Shown here: piece by piece, positions 31,144-41,550 of the stretch
Numbering within the stretch: position 1 is the first letter of the stretch
How the letters are laid out: every line of letters begins with the position of its first letter
DNA from: Theionarchaea archaeon
GTDB lineage: Archaea; Methanobacteriota_B; Thermococci; Methanofastidiosales; SZ-28-30
Reading direction: 5' to 3'
Assembly (NCBI GenBank): GCA_018992685.1
Contig: JACVGT010000003.1
Span: 156,585-220,584 of the forward strand
Length of the DNA stretch: 64,000 bases
Notes under the pieces: model-generated
The model's database searches: none
Told to the model about the DNA's origin: nothing
What the model saw: the letters and a program-made list of their open reading frames with translations, nothing else
Made by a program: the position numbers and the translations under genes

Positions 31144-31509
31144 ATGAAACCAGTCTACACAGAGAAAGCACCAAAACCAGTGGGTCCGTACTCACAGGCC
31201 GTGAAGAGCAACGGATTCCTGTTCGTTTCGGGGCAATTAGGAGTGGACGTCAAAGGAATCACGACGGATACCATAGAAGGTCAGACAGAGCAATGTATCC
31301 TCAACATACGAAACATTCTTGAACAGGAGGGATTGTCACTGGAGAAAGTAGTCAAGGCTACTGTCTACCTTGCGGATATGAATGATTTTCAGAAGATGAA
31401 CTCTGTTTATGAGAAATATTTTACAGGAAAGCCTGCGCGAGCTGCTGTAGGAGTCTCTTTGCTGAAGAACTTCAAGGTTGAGATCGAGGTTGTAGCAACC
31501 TATCAATAA
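31144..31509 (+). CDS. RidA-family (reactive intermediate/imine deaminase) protein
   Basis: APKPVGPYSQAVKSNGFLFVSGQLGVD; KPARAAVGVSLLKNFKVEIEVVA. Confidence 0.95.
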   Translation: MKPVYTEKAPKPVGPYSQAVKSNGFLFVSGQLGVDVKGITTDTIEGQTEQCILNIRNILEQEGLSLEKVVKATVYLADMNDFQKMNSVYEKYFTGKPARAAVGVSLLKNFKVEIEVVATYQ

Positions 31510-31653
31510 TGGACCGGAGCACCTGCAGGAATATTCCTCACGTCCTCCTCCTTTTCATTTTTTGCGAACTGATCCTCCAGGGTTGATGACAAAGAGTTCT
31601 CTGGATACAATATGCTGGAGCGCTCTTGAGAAAACCCGTATATTTCCGGAACA

Positions 31654-32862
31654 ATGCTTTTCAAGATCATCCCTAGTTGGACTACTGGTGGTATTGTGAA
31701 AGCTGCAGACCGAACTGAATCTGTTACGTATGCTATAGGAGATGTGGTAGTTCCTGCACGTGAGCTCCAGAGAAAGGGGGCTGACATCATGTGGCTGAAT
31801 TTGGGGGATCCTGACAAATTCGATTTTGACACACCACTTCATATCAAAGAGGCTGCTGTCAAAGCCATGAGTACATACAATGGATATGCAGACTCGGAAG
31901 GCCTTCCTGCATTGCGAGAGGCAGTTGCGTCCAGAGAAAAGAGGAAAAATGGTATTTCAGTTTCTAAAGAGGACGTTTTTATTACAAATGGGACTTCTGA
32001 AGCAATTCAGATGATCTATGGGGCGTTGCTCAATCCTGGAGATGAAATTCTGGTGCCAGGTCCGACATACCCCCCCTATACATCGCTGGCCCGGTTTTTT
32101 GATGCAGTTCCCGTCCCCTATGTGACCGTGGAGAAGGAGAACTGGTCCCCTGATATTGATGACATACGAAAGAGGCTGTCAGATAAGACACGGGCCATCC
32201 TGCTGATCAACCCCAATAATCCCACAGGTGCTCTCTACAGCAGAAAGTGTGTGGAAGCAATTGCTGGACTGGCAGCTGAGCATGGTGCTGTGGTGATTTC
32301 TGATGAGATATACGATACCATGACATTCGAGGAACAGCACTACAGCCCTTCCCGGGTTGAGGATGTGCCTGTTATTGTAATTGATGGAATGTCAAAGGCG
32401 TATCTCTCCACTGGATGGCGAGTGGGATGGACCGTATTCAATGATCACAACGGAATCCTGGCAGAGATCAAGGATGCCTGTGTGAAGCAACTGCGGCTGA
32501 GGATTAGTGCAAATTCAGTGATGCAGGAGGCCGCAGTTGCTGCCCTGAATGGCTCCCAGGATCACATAAAGAACGTTGCCGAGAAGCTCAAGGAACGGAG
32601 AGACTTCATGTACAAGAGGTTGAATGAGATCGAGGGCATAACAACCCAGAAGCCCATGGGGGCCTTTTATATCTTTCCGAAAGTGGACTGTGAGGATGAC
32701 AAGAGGTTTGTCCTCGATATCCTTGAGAATACACACGTTTTGTTTGTACACGGGTCGGGATTCGGCCCATATGGAAAGGGACATTTCCGATCAATTTTCC
32801 TCCCACCCATAGAAACCCTGGAAAAGGCCATGAATGCGGTGGAAACTTTCATGACACGATGA
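31654..32862 (+). CDS. Class I/II PLP-dependent aminotransferase
   Basis: LINPNNPTGALYS; DGMSKAYLSTGWRVGW. Confidence 0.94.
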   Translation: MLFKIIPSWTTGGIVKAADRTESVTYAIGDVVVPARELQRKGADIMWLNLGDPDKFDFDTPLHIKEAAVKAMSTYNGYADSEGLPALREAVASREKRKNGISVSKEDVFITNGTSEAIQMIYGALLNPGDEILVPGPTYPPYTSLARFFDAVPVPYVTVEKENWSPDIDDIRKRLSDKTRAILLINPNNPTGALYSRKCVEAIAGLAAEHGAVVISDEIYDTMTFEEQHYSPSRVEDVPVIVIDGMSKAYLSTGWRVGWTVFNDHNGILAEIKDACVKQLRLRISANSVMQEAAVAALNGSQDHIKNVAEKLKERRDFMYKRLNEIEGITTQKPMGAFYIFPKVDCEDDKRFVLDILENTHVLFVHGSGFGPYGKGHFRSIFLPPIETLEKAMNAVETFMTR

Positions 32863-33026
32863 TCGCAAGAGGAAGCCGCCTCTTCCCACATGTGAACACT
32901 GGGGGCAATGGTTTCAATTGAAATCGTCCATGGCCAGAAAAGAGTCGAAATCTCTATCAGATATGTGACAGGTCAAAAAGCCCTCGCTCTTAATTTCCTT
33001 TTCCAGGATATGCAGAACGCAGCAGG

Positions 33027-34085
33027 CTACATCCTCTTGTTCAGTATGTCACTGATTTCCCGTGTGGCTTTCAATCCACTCCCTGTCAACACGGCTGCCC
33101 GTGATTTTGAGGGGTCTACCTTTCTCAGAGCGGCCATCACAGACGCAGACGTGGGTTCAATGAACAATCCCAGGCTGACAGCTTTCTTCAGGCCTTCAGC
33201 TATTTCCTTTTCTGAAACAACCACAAGTTCCCCATTCTGCCGGACGATTTTCAGTATCTCCTGCAGTCGCGGCGGGTGTTCCACGAGCAATCCCTCGGCC
33301 ACAGACTTTTCACATGTCCTCTCTTTCTCATACAGTGCATTGTACACAGGTGAACACACTTCAGGCTGTACTCCCACCAGGTTGGGGATCCGCTCAATCA
33401 CATCAGACTCATACAGGTGCTTGAATCCCAAATAGGCTCCGTAATACAGCGAGCCTGACCCCACAGGTACAACCACGACATCAGGCACGTCCCAGTCGAG
33501 CTGCTCGCCAATCTCGTATGCAATTGTCTTCATTCCCTGTAGAAACCAGGGATTCCACTGGTGAGATGCATAGTACACAGTCTCAGCCCGTTTCAGTGCC
33601 TCCTTCCTGGTATCCTCGCGGGTTCCTTCAACCTTCCTCATGTCTGCCCCGAATGCTTCTATTTGAAAGACTTTCCCCTGCGAAGCATAGGCCGGGACGT
33701 AAATCTCAGCCGTGATTCCAGCTCTGGCAGCATATGCAGCAATGGAGGCACCCGCATTTCCTGAAGAATCCTCCACAATTCGAGGTATGTTGTGGCGGTG
33801 CAGGACAGACATCATCACTGTTGAACCTCTATCCTTGAAGGACCCGGTGGGAAAGAAGAAATCAAGTTTGTAATAACAGTTATCAATGAAAACGAAAGGA
33901 GTATGTCCTTCGTCAAAGGATACACGTTTTTCCGTGCCCAAGTAGGGCTGATAACGCCACAGTGATGATCCCTTCAGCTCTCTAACATCAAACTGCTGTT
34001 CTTCTAGTACCTCTACAGGGCCTCCACAGACACACTTCCAAGCAGTCTCTTCCACTTCGTGACCGCATCGAGAACACACAATCAT
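33027..34085 (-). CDS. Threonine synthase-like PLP enzyme (second copy)
   Basis: [54 protein letters not shown]. Confidence 0.9.
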   Translation of the reverse strand: MIVCSRCGHEVEETAWKCVCGGPVEVLEEQQFDVRELKGSSLWRYQPYLGTEKRVSFDEGHTPFVFIDNCYYKLDFFFPTGSFKDRGSTVMMSVLHRHNIPRIVEDSSGNAGASIAAYAARAGITAEIYVPAYASQGKVFQIEAFGADMRKVEGTREDTRKEALKRAETVYYASHQWNPWFLQGMKTIAYEIGEQLDWDVPDVVVVPVGSGSLYYGAYLGFKHLYESDVIERIPNLVGVQPEVCSPVYNALYEKERTCEKSVAEGLLVEHPPRLQEILKIVRQNGELVVVSEKEIAEGLKKAVSLGLFIEPTSASVMAALRKVDPSKSRAAVLTGSGLKATREISDILNKRM

Positions 34086-34987
34086 ACATCCACGTCCAGG
34101 CCCAGCTTGTCCTGAAAGTCTTTATACCTGTTCCGCACGGTCACCTCCGTCACTTTGGCAATCTCTGACACTTCCCTCTGTGTCTTCCTCTCGTCATGTT
34201 CAATACTTGAAATATACAAAGCAGCAGCCGCAGCACCCATGGGTCCCTTTCCAGACGTGAGACCCAAATCCATTGCCTGCTTCAGAATTTCTACAGCCCT
34301 TCTCTGGACCTGTGCAGAAACTCCCAGTTCAGAAGCAAACCGAGGAATGTAATCCAGTGGGTTGGTAGGTGGGAGCCTGATACCTAGCTCTCTCATAATG
34401 TATCGGTAACTACGTCCAATTTCCTTCTTTTCCACCCGTGCATACTCAGCAATTTCATCCAGGGTTCTGGGCACCTTGCACTTCCTGCACGATGCATACA
34501 GACATCCTGCTGTTACTCCTTCAATGCTTCTCCCTCTTACTAATCCCTCTTCAATTGCGCGCCTATACAGAATAGCTGCCGCCTCCCTGATATTCTTGGG
34601 AAGCTGCATGTGGGAGGATAGCCGGTTTAGTTCAGTCAAAGCGAAAGCCAAATTACGAGACATGGCATCAGAGACCCTAATCCTCCGCTGCCACTTACGC
34701 ATCCTGTAAATCTGAGCTCTTTTTCCAGGGTTTAAATCTCTTCCATGGATGTCTCTATCTCTCCAGTCGATATCAGTAGACAACCCCTTATCATGGATCA
34801 TGTAAGTCATTGGGGCTCCGGTACGTTCTCTTTTGTCTCTCTGTTCAGAATCAAAAGCACGCCATTCAGGACCTGAATCCAGCAAGGTTTCCTTCACAAC
34901 CAGCCCACATTCAGAACAGATTACCTCAGCCCTATCATAATCGTGGTAGAGGTTAATACTACCACATTCGGGACATTGGTCATTCAT
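34082..34987 (-). CDS. tfb: Transcription initiation factor TFB
   Basis: [27 protein letters not shown] zinc ribbon; two cyclin-like repeats. Confidence 0.96.
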   Translation of the reverse strand: MNDQCPECGSINLYHDYDRAEVICSECGLVVKETLLDSGPEWRAFDSEQRDKRERTGAPMTYMIHDKGLSTDIDWRDRDIHGRDLNPGKRAQIYRMRKWQRRIRVSDAMSRNLAFALTELNRLSSHMQLPKNIREAAAILYRRAIEEGLVRGRSIEGVTAGCLYASCRKCKVPRTLDEIAEYARVEKKEIGRSYRYIMRELGIRLPPTNPLDYIPRFASELGVSAQVQRRAVEILKQAMDLGLTSGKGPMGAAAAALYISSIEHDERKTQREVSEIAKVTEVTVRNRYKDFQDKLGLDVDV

Positions 34988-35177
34988 GGTTTCTCCCTCT
35001 CTCTCGGAAAAAAGGTAACACCTTGATCAGACCTTCTAGTATTGCCTGTTTAAATAACTTTCGCTCTATGGTGCAGTGATGCAACTGATTCTGGTAAACA
35101 GAGCTGAAAAAGAAAAGGACACCTTCCATTATTTATTACTCTCAGTGATAAAATACATTTTAAAGGTGGGGTAAGAA

Positions 35178-36506
35178 ATGGATAGCATGACACTGGTACA
35201 CCTTGGTATTGACAGCACTGATTCATTGACCAAAGGGATGTGCACCAGCTACCTGGGTACAGTACTTGCTAAGAGAGTTCTCCGCGCTGGCGCTGTTTTG
35301 GCTGATTATCCCAATTTAATACGCCTGAACCCAAACATCCCGTATAAGACCAGGGGGAATGGGGCTGTAGTCCTGCGGTTGGAGGTTCCAGATTCCCAGG
35401 TTCGAGACATGGTGGAATATGCTCAGGAGACGGTAGAGGAACTTGCAGTGTTTTCTGATCCACAGACCAATCCGGGCATTGCTGTTCTGAAAGGAAGGGT
35501 TCCAGATGTCTTACATCACTTTTATGAAAGAGCGTTGCACCGGCTCCTCACAGTAAGGGAGGCCTACAGCACAGCAGAGAAGGCAGGAGCTTTTCTCAAA
35601 GGGTATAAGAATAGGAGAGGCGTTGTGGGGGCACTGGCGGGCGTTGGTGAGCCATTGCTGCACGATCACACGTTCGAACTACTGGTGTACAGGAAAGAGG
35701 AGAACTGGGGAAAAGATAGGCACATAAATGAAGAATCAGTTATTAGAATGGATAAGACAGTTGACGATGTTTTTTTTAACTATGATAACGAGGAGAAAAC
35801 GGTATGTATAGCCCCACACACGGTATGCCCTGTGCTTGCGGGTATCAGGGGGGAATCGGCAGAAAGCGTGTTGCGGGGACTTTCCATGATAGACCTGGGA
35901 GAAGAGTTCACGGATTCTGTGATCTTCAGGACGAATCAGCACACTAATGTACACTTCGAAAGGGTCAGGACAGTGGCAGAGATTAGGGATTATAGTTCTG
36001 TCATTGTTGAAGGTACGGTATCTGGATATCCCATGATTATCCGCGGAGGGCATGTTTTCTTCGAGCTCGAGAACAATGGGGTGATCCGCTGCGCTGCCTT
36101 TGAACCCACCAAGAGCTTCCGGGAGGTCGTTCGTCGCTTGCAGGCAGGAGACACAATCCGGGCATATGGAGGCTGCAATCGTGGGGGAAAGAACAGGGTA
36201 AAGACCATCAATCTTGAACGGCTGGACATCATAGCAGTTAGGAATCATGTGTATTCCAATCCTATTTGTTCCTCATGTGGGAAATCAATGAGTTCTGAAG
36301 GAAAGGGGAAAGGGTTTCAGTGCAAACGATGCAAAGTCAGAAAGGTAGAAAAAGAACTCGTCAGGATTGAAAGAGAGATTTCACCAGGTTCTTATGAACC
36401 ACCACCATCAGCGTGGAGGCATCTGTACAAGATGCTGGGGAGAAAAAGGACAAACAAAGGAAAACCTGATGTGATAGAATCCTGGATACAAGTGCGGAAG
36501 GGTTAG
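35178..36506 (+). CDS. tiaS: tRNA(Ile2) 2-agmatinylcytidine synthetase TiaS
   Basis: HLGIDSTDSLTKGMCTSYLGTVLAKRV; OB-fold and C-terminal zinc ribbon CSSCGKSM...CKRCK. Confidence 0.92.
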   Translation: MDSMTLVHLGIDSTDSLTKGMCTSYLGTVLAKRVLRAGAVLADYPNLIRLNPNIPYKTRGNGAVVLRLEVPDSQVRDMVEYAQETVEELAVFSDPQTNPGIAVLKGRVPDVLHHFYERALHRLLTVREAYSTAEKAGAFLKGYKNRRGVVGALAGVGEPLLHDHTFELLVYRKEENWGKDRHINEESVIRMDKTVDDVFFNYDNEEKTVCIAPHTVCPVLAGIRGESAESVLRGLSMIDLGEEFTDSVIFRTNQHTNVHFERVRTVAEIRDYSSVIVEGTVSGYPMIIRGGHVFFELENNGVIRCAAFEPTKSFREVVRRLQAGDTIRAYGGCNRGGKNRVKTINLERLDIIAVRNHVYSNPICSSCGKSMSSEGKGKGFQCKRCKVRKVEKELVRIEREISPGSYEPPPSAWRHLYKMLGRKRTNKGKPDVIESWIQVRKG

Positions 36507-36518
36507 TGACTCATGGAC

Positions 36519-38816
36519 TTATTGGAGTGCGGTCTCATATATCGTGAAGGCATTGGACAACTCATGCAGGATATCGCCAATCCACGTTCTTGCAGCTTTG
36601 AATGTGTTTTCCCGGTCACTTCCTGCTATGATAATGATCGTTTGTCCCTCAGAGAATACATTGTATTTAACAAAGACTTTTTGAGCTCCTTCTTCTTCCA
36701 AAGACGCTTTCTCTTCCTCTGTCAGGAGCAGGCTTACCACGTCGGTGACCACCCGTGCTTGATGTCCTCCCAGGATGACTAGGTGTTTTCGGGATTTCAG
36801 TGCTTCAAGGCACACGTGACATGAGCTCTTCTCCACAGGAAATCCCTGCCTGTGTAACATGCTAACCACGAACTCCCCCGCTTCTTCGTCAAAGGCATTG
36901 TTAACCACGGTGACAGGTTCAGTGACATCGTACACCAGGAACCCGTGATCTTCAACAGTAACCTCTCCCGGATTGTCAACAGTCTCTGGAGACGACAGGA
37001 ATGGATAGAACGTACCACTGGCCACTGGCCATCCCGTGTGCAGGCGGATCTCCTGGAGGTCTGGGGTACTGTCTGAAATTCCAGACAAGTTTAAAACTCT
37101 CAATATGAGCGTATTTTCCTTTACAAAGGGCAGGATAATTATTCTCTCTGCATCGACCTCAAAAATAGCGGGTATGTCCAGTGCTTCTAGAACGGCTGAG
37201 AAATCAGACGTGGCCTCTTCTCCATTTCCTCTCTCTTCTGGAATCCACCAGTCGTAAAAGGGCCGGACGTCACGATAGTACTCCATTCCCACGGGCGGAA
37301 CCATTACAGCGTATTCAGGTAGTGGATTGACGGTTCGTTCTTCCCCCCATTCATCATATTGACCCGCCTCTCCCGTTGCCACAACCTGACCTCCCTGTTC
37401 CACAAATGCTTTCACCTTCTCAATATCTGTATCTCCCATGCAGGCTGTATTGGGTAGTATCACTGTATGGAACGCATCCAGATCATCGAGCGAGAAGAGA
37501 ACCTTGTAGGGAACATTGAATTCCAGAAGCATCATGGATATTCCCATGAACTCAGTGTAAAAGTCTCCTTCATACTCATGCTGGTAGAAATCAATGGTGC
37601 CCTTAGAGTAGTACACTCCCACATTCGCCCACATCTCTGGACCGTGGTAATACTCAGCATACTGATCAATCCAGGCGAAGATCTTCTTCTGCTGGGTCAG
37701 ATCAGCTGTCCCAGACATGTATGGTGCTTTTGTGTCGTAGAAATTGCACCCTGCAGTCAGGACAGAGGCAGAAAGCATTCTTTGACCTTCACCATCAGAG
37801 GAATACGCCAGAATCCATGACGGGTGGTCTGTGTCCAGTCCTCTGTAAAAAAGATAGGTGGCCAAGTCCCTCAGATAGTTGTAATAATCATGTGTTTTCT
37901 CACTATATGACGCTGCAGGATATTCATGCGCCAGACAGTCTGTAACCCTTCTCAGGAGGACAGGGCTCCACGCCTCCCTCACACTTCCCACGTCAATGCC
38001 GTGCCAGTGTTCTACAATGAGTTCGCACACAGGATTGACTGCCTTTATGGCATCGTTCAATTCTTTGATGAAGCTGGTGATAACATTCTGTCTCCATAGA
38101 ATCCAGGTTTTCCAGGTCTTATCATCCCAGTCAACAGTATCAGGAAGCCTTGATCCTGTATCTTCTCTGAATTTCCGTCTGCAGTCTTCACAGTGGCAGG
38201 CCCAGTTGTCTTCCCAGTCTCCGAAATCACAGAGGAATTTGGGAATGTCAACCCAGATGCCGTCAATGCCAGTACCAGCCAGCCTCCTGAAATTGGATTT
38301 GACTATCTGGCTGTATTCAGGGTCATTGGGACACAGCCATACATCCTCATCAACCTCACCCACCCAGAAGGCTACATCCCCGTAGAAGACTGCTTTCCTT
38401 CCGTCCATGCCTACCTGCAGCCACTCGGGGTGGTCTGTGTAGATACTGTGGGTTCCCTCGTCGGCTGCACCATCTTTGTTGCGATCAACGTCAGGAGTGA
38501 CGATTTCCAGGGGCCCCTGGTAGATGATTAATGCCATATCAGGGTAGTTTTCATGAAGGTATGCGGAGGCCTTCTCGAGAAACTGAAGGTCAGATGACCA
38601 GTCCCCCTCCAGCAGGGGATCTGAAACCCAGGTTAAAATGACTGACTGACCCCCCTCATGAAGTTCATCAATAGTCTCTGTCATTTCCTGGTCTGTCATA
38701 TCTGGCCAGAGGACGCCTCCTGCAATACGTGCTGAATCAATCCAGGATTGCTGGGTTGCTGCTGGTATCAATGATACAAGTAAGAAGATGATGATCAGGC
38801 ACGATGCTCGTCTCAT
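36519..38816 (-). CDS. Secreted putative glycoside-hydrolase-like (TIM-barrel) protein
   Basis: Signal peptide MRRASCLIIIFLLVSLIPAATQ; GIDGIWVDIPKFLCDFGDW, WRQNVITSFIKELNDAIKAVNP; GATase-like middle domain (VKAFVEQGGQVVATGE). Confidence 0.65.
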   Translation of the reverse strand: MRRASCLIIIFLLVSLIPAATQQSWIDSARIAGGVLWPDMTDQEMTETIDELHEGGQSVILTWVSDPLLEGDWSSDLQFLEKASAYLHENYPDMALIIYQGPLEIVTPDVDRNKDGAADEGTHSIYTDHPEWLQVGMDGRKAVFYGDVAFWVGEVDEDVWLCPNDPEYSQIVKSNFRRLAGTGIDGIWVDIPKFLCDFGDWEDNWACHCEDCRRKFREDTGSRLPDTVDWDDKTWKTWILWRQNVITSFIKELNDAIKAVNPVCELIVEHWHGIDVGSVREAWSPVLLRRVTDCLAHEYPAASYSEKTHDYYNYLRDLATYLFYRGLDTDHPSWILAYSSDGEGQRMLSASVLTAGCNFYDTKAPYMSGTADLTQQKKIFAWIDQYAEYYHGPEMWANVGVYYSKGTIDFYQHEYEGDFYTEFMGISMMLLEFNVPYKVLFSLDDLDAFHTVILPNTACMGDTDIEKVKAFVEQGGQVVATGEAGQYDEWGEERTVNPLPEYAVMVPPVGMEYYRDVRPFYDWWIPEERGNGEEATSDFSAVLEALDIPAIFEVDAERIIILPFVKENTLILRVLNLSGISDSTPDLQEIRLHTGWPVASGTFYPFLSSPETVDNPGEVTVEDHGFLVYDVTEPVTVVNNAFDEEAGEFVVSMLHRQGFPVEKSSCHVCLEALKSRKHLVILGGHQARVVTDVVSLLLTEEEKASLEEEGAQKVFVKYNVFSEGQTIIIIAGSDRENTFKAARTWIGDILHELSNAFTIYETALQ

Positions 38817-39135
38817 GATCTATGTGACCTGTCCATTGATATAAGTCTATGGTGACGTTGTCAGAAGATGAAATCCGGCACTATCTCATCGCAAAGTAGA
38901 GTTCAAAAGGGAAGTCACAAAAGTATCTGAGTACGTAGAATGAAGGCTTCGGGAAAGAGATTACCAAAATCAATTCCTTAGATTGGCAAAATACCCATGC
39001 AGTGCGTTTTAACACCTTTTTGATGTTATCTGCTAGCTCATTCAATTCGTTCTTTGAAAATTCTTCTACATTTCCACTGGCACACTAGTATGCACAATCC
39101 TGCAGCAGCTGGAATTGATATTAAAAACACAAAGC

Positions 39136-39146
39136 TTTTATAAATT
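39136..39146 (+). promoter_or_regulatory. TATA box about 25 nt upstream of ATG 39165 (leaderless)
   Basis: TTTTATAAATT. Confidence 0.6.
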
Positions 39147-39164
39147 AGTTACAATATGAGAGTG

Positions 39165-39413
39165 ATGGATGATAAATTAGGCGAAGAGATTATCAGAAAG
39201 CTTGAGATGCTAATCAGGATAACAGCAATCAGTGCAGTCAGGGACGAAAGCCTTGAAGACAAGATAAGGATACTATCAACTGCTGGGCTCAAGAATACAG
39301 AAATCGCTGATATATTAGGGAAGAGTCAGTCGAACATAGGAGTAAGGCTTTCGATGATCAGAAAGAAAAAGGCAAAAATCGTCGAAAATGAGTGTGAAGA
39401 ATCTCAACAATGA
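39165..39413 (+). CDS. Small HTH protein (multi-HTH island, gene A)
   Basis: LEDKIRILSTAGLKNTEIADILGKSQSNIGVRLSMIRKKK; start chosen by TATA spacing. Confidence 0.75.
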   Translation: MDDKLGEEIIRKLEMLIRITAISAVRDESLEDKIRILSTAGLKNTEIADILGKSQSNIGVRLSMIRKKKAKIVENECEESQQ

Positions 39414-39488
39414 AAATCCAAAATCAGATTGCCGAAAATCAAGATACCAAAGGAAATGTTCTAAATGGGCCCGATATATGGGTTGACA

Positions 39489-40316
39489 TCATGATATACT
39501 CAATTTGCTGTATGCAAAGAGTATTCTCGCTGTGTCAGTCCCATCAATTACGCAATAATAGAGTTTCATATTCTTGCTTCCGCTAAGATTGGAAACGCAT
39601 GTCTCTAGTAGTTTTATGACATCCGTATCTATCTCTCCAACATGCTGAACTACAAACAATTCTGCTGGTTCTGTCATAAGTCTCAATACCTGATTTCCTC
39701 TCTTTCCACATTTGTCTATTGTGAGTTTTCTTACAGAGGGACCTTTAAGAAGAAAAGCTGTGCTTATTCTTTTCCCTCTTAAAATGATGCGAGAAGAATA
39801 GAGATCACTTCTTTCACCTCCCCAATCCTCAGGGATGAATTTCTCCCCAATAATGGAGGCCAATGATTCTTTTAATTTTCTTTCACTCATTTTCACAGGG
39901 ACAAAATCTTTGACAGCCTTAGGATTAACATTCCTGACTTTCCTAAAGGAATCAATGTCATCAACATATACTCTTTCACAAGAGGTTGAAATATCCGAAG
40001 ATTTCGATATTTTCGCCTTTCTCTTGATTTCTTTCAGAACAGGTTCGAATTCATAATTCAGTCTGGTCAGGAGATCTACCAATAGTCTTCTCTTGGTTGT
40101 TGTGGTGTTGATTCTGAAAAAATCGGTCTTGATCTTGTTCATTTCCCTGATGAAGGTCTCTTCATCCGGAATGCGTGAATTCTCCTCTACCCAAGACAAA
40201 TAGACTTGAGAAGCTCTGATCGGAAAATCATCACTTGGTTCCAAACCTTCTGCTCTTATAAAATCCATGACAAGAGAAAGTATCCTTTTCTTCTTGCTCT
40301 TAGAAATAACTGGCAT
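39489..40316 (-). CDS. Hypothetical protein, putative effector/nuclease-like C-terminal domain (gene B)
   Basis: 275 aa; C-terminal DLYSSRIILRGKRISTAFLLKG...KCGKRGNQVLRLMTEPAELFVVQHVGEID...YYCVIDGTDTARILFAYSK. Confidence 0.75.
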   Translation of the reverse strand: MPVISKSKKKRILSLVMDFIRAEGLEPSDDFPIRASQVYLSWVEENSRIPDEETFIREMNKIKTDFFRINTTTTKRRLLVDLLTRLNYEFEPVLKEIKRKAKISKSSDISTSCERVYVDDIDSFRKVRNVNPKAVKDFVPVKMSERKLKESLASIIGEKFIPEDWGGERSDLYSSRIILRGKRISTAFLLKGPSVRKLTIDKCGKRGNQVLRLMTEPAELFVVQHVGEIDTDVIKLLETCVSNLSGSKNMKLYYCVIDGTDTARILFAYSKLSIS

Positions 40317-40325
40317 CCAATCCCC

Positions 40326-40709
40326 TTACATATCGTTTATTCCGAATTCTTGCTTCAGGATTCGGCTGATCCCAAGAATTCTATCCACCTTTCTTTTCCT
40401 GTAAATGCGATGGCCTTCACTCGTTAATTTCCATAATTCAATTAGCCCTTCATTCTTCAGGCTGGTCAATTCCCGGGATACGTTGGATTCTTTCATTTGA
40501 AGAAGCTCCGTGATATCATCAACCGTTCTTTTTTCATTTACAGCTAAAAAGACCTCAGCTTTCCTTTTTGATTTTCCAAAAAAGCTCATGATCTCAGCCA
40601 GTATGTTGTCTTTATTTGCTTTTGTAAGCAGTTCCATCGAGCAATCTATAGCTTCCAGATGCCATTTTATTTCTCTAATGTCTCTCGTGGCTTCATCGCT
40701 CTCAACCAT
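40326..40709 (-). CDS. Small wHTH protein (gene C)
   Basis: Coiled-coil-like N-terminus then KAEVFLAVNEKRTVDDITELLQMKESNVSRELTSLKNEGLIELW. Confidence 0.75.
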   Translation of the reverse strand: MVESDEATRDIREIKWHLEAIDCSMELLTKANKDNILAEIMSFFGKSKRKAEVFLAVNEKRTVDDITELLQMKESNVSRELTSLKNEGLIELWKLTSEGHRIYRKRKVDRILGISRILKQEFGINDM

Positions 40710-40713
40710 TTCA

Positions 40714-41028
40714 TCACTTCCCAATCGGAAATATCTTTTTATAGAATTTGCCACCAGGTTTGTCAACTTCATAGATAATGCCCAGTTCTTCCCATTCCGC
40801 TAGGATTGGTGACAAAGTTCCACTAGTGACACCTATGATGTCTGCTATTTCATTTACGCTATGAGCCCCATCACATGCATTGTACCCCCTGATGTAATTT
40901 TGCTTCAAATTATTCCGCTTTCCATGCACAACAATTTCTCTCACTTCATCTTCGTCGAAGGCAATTCTTCTTAGAAGGGAAATTATGATCTCATTTTGTT
41001 CGATGATCTTTTCTAGTTCCTGTTTCAT
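40714..41028 (-). CDS. Small wHTH protein (gene D)
   Basis: LEKIIEQNEIIISLLRRIA...YNACDGAHSVNEIADIIGVTSGTLSPILAEWEELGIIYEV. Confidence 0.78.
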   Translation of the reverse strand: MKQELEKIIEQNEIIISLLRRIAFDEDEVREIVVHGKRNNLKQNYIRGYNACDGAHSVNEIADIIGVTSGTLSPILAEWEELGIIYEVDKPGGKFYKKIFPIGK

Positions 41029-41063
41029 GCTAACACCTTCAGGTTTCTGACGTTGAACGTGGT

Positions 41064-41177
41064 TCATAGATGCCTCTTATTCTTCCTCATCTCTAGATCC
41101 CTGGTTGCTCGTCTCAGCAAGAACTCTTCCTCATGCTCTAGCAATCTCTTGAAGACATCTTCATTCTTCTTGCTCAT
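41064..41177 (-). CDS. 37-aa charged mini-ORF between HTH genes
   Basis: MSKKNEDVFKRLLEHEEEFLLRRATRDLEMRKNKRHL; start overlaps the upstream HTH stop codon out of frame. Confidence 0.4.
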   Translation of the reverse strand: MSKKNEDVFKRLLEHEEEFLLRRATRDLEMRKNKRHL

Positions 41178-41550
41178 TCACATCAACTTCCTCTACGATT
41201 TCTTCATTCTTCTTTTCAGCCGATTCGGTCTCCGGGGGCTGTATGCCTACTTCTTCCAATGAAAAGACCTTACGATATCTCTTCTTGTAATCTGGATGAA
41301 TTTCCATTATACCCATAGCACACCATTTTTTCCAATGATTTCTCACAGTTTTTGACGCAACACCTGCAATCTTTGCAATTTCAGGGCTGCTTCTACCATC
41401 ACTTAATTCATATATGAGTTTTTTGGAAATATCATCTAGCTCTGATTCCAGAATCACTTTGACGTTCTGCATGCCCTGAAATTTCGTCCACTTTAGGATT
41501 TCTTCTAACACTTCCAGGAGCTTCCTGCTGGATTCCACCTCCTCCTTCAC
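41161..41550 (-). CDS. Small wHTH protein (gene E)
   Basis: ISKKLIYELSDGRSSPEIAKIAGVASKTVRNHWKKWCAMGIMEI. Confidence 0.8.
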   Translation of the reverse strand: MKEEVESSRKLLEVLEEILKWTKFQGMQNVKVILESELDDISKKLIYELSDGRSSPEIAKIAGVASKTVRNHWKKWCAMGIMEIHPDYKKRYRKVFSLEEVGIQPPETESAEKKNEEIVEEVDVNEQEE

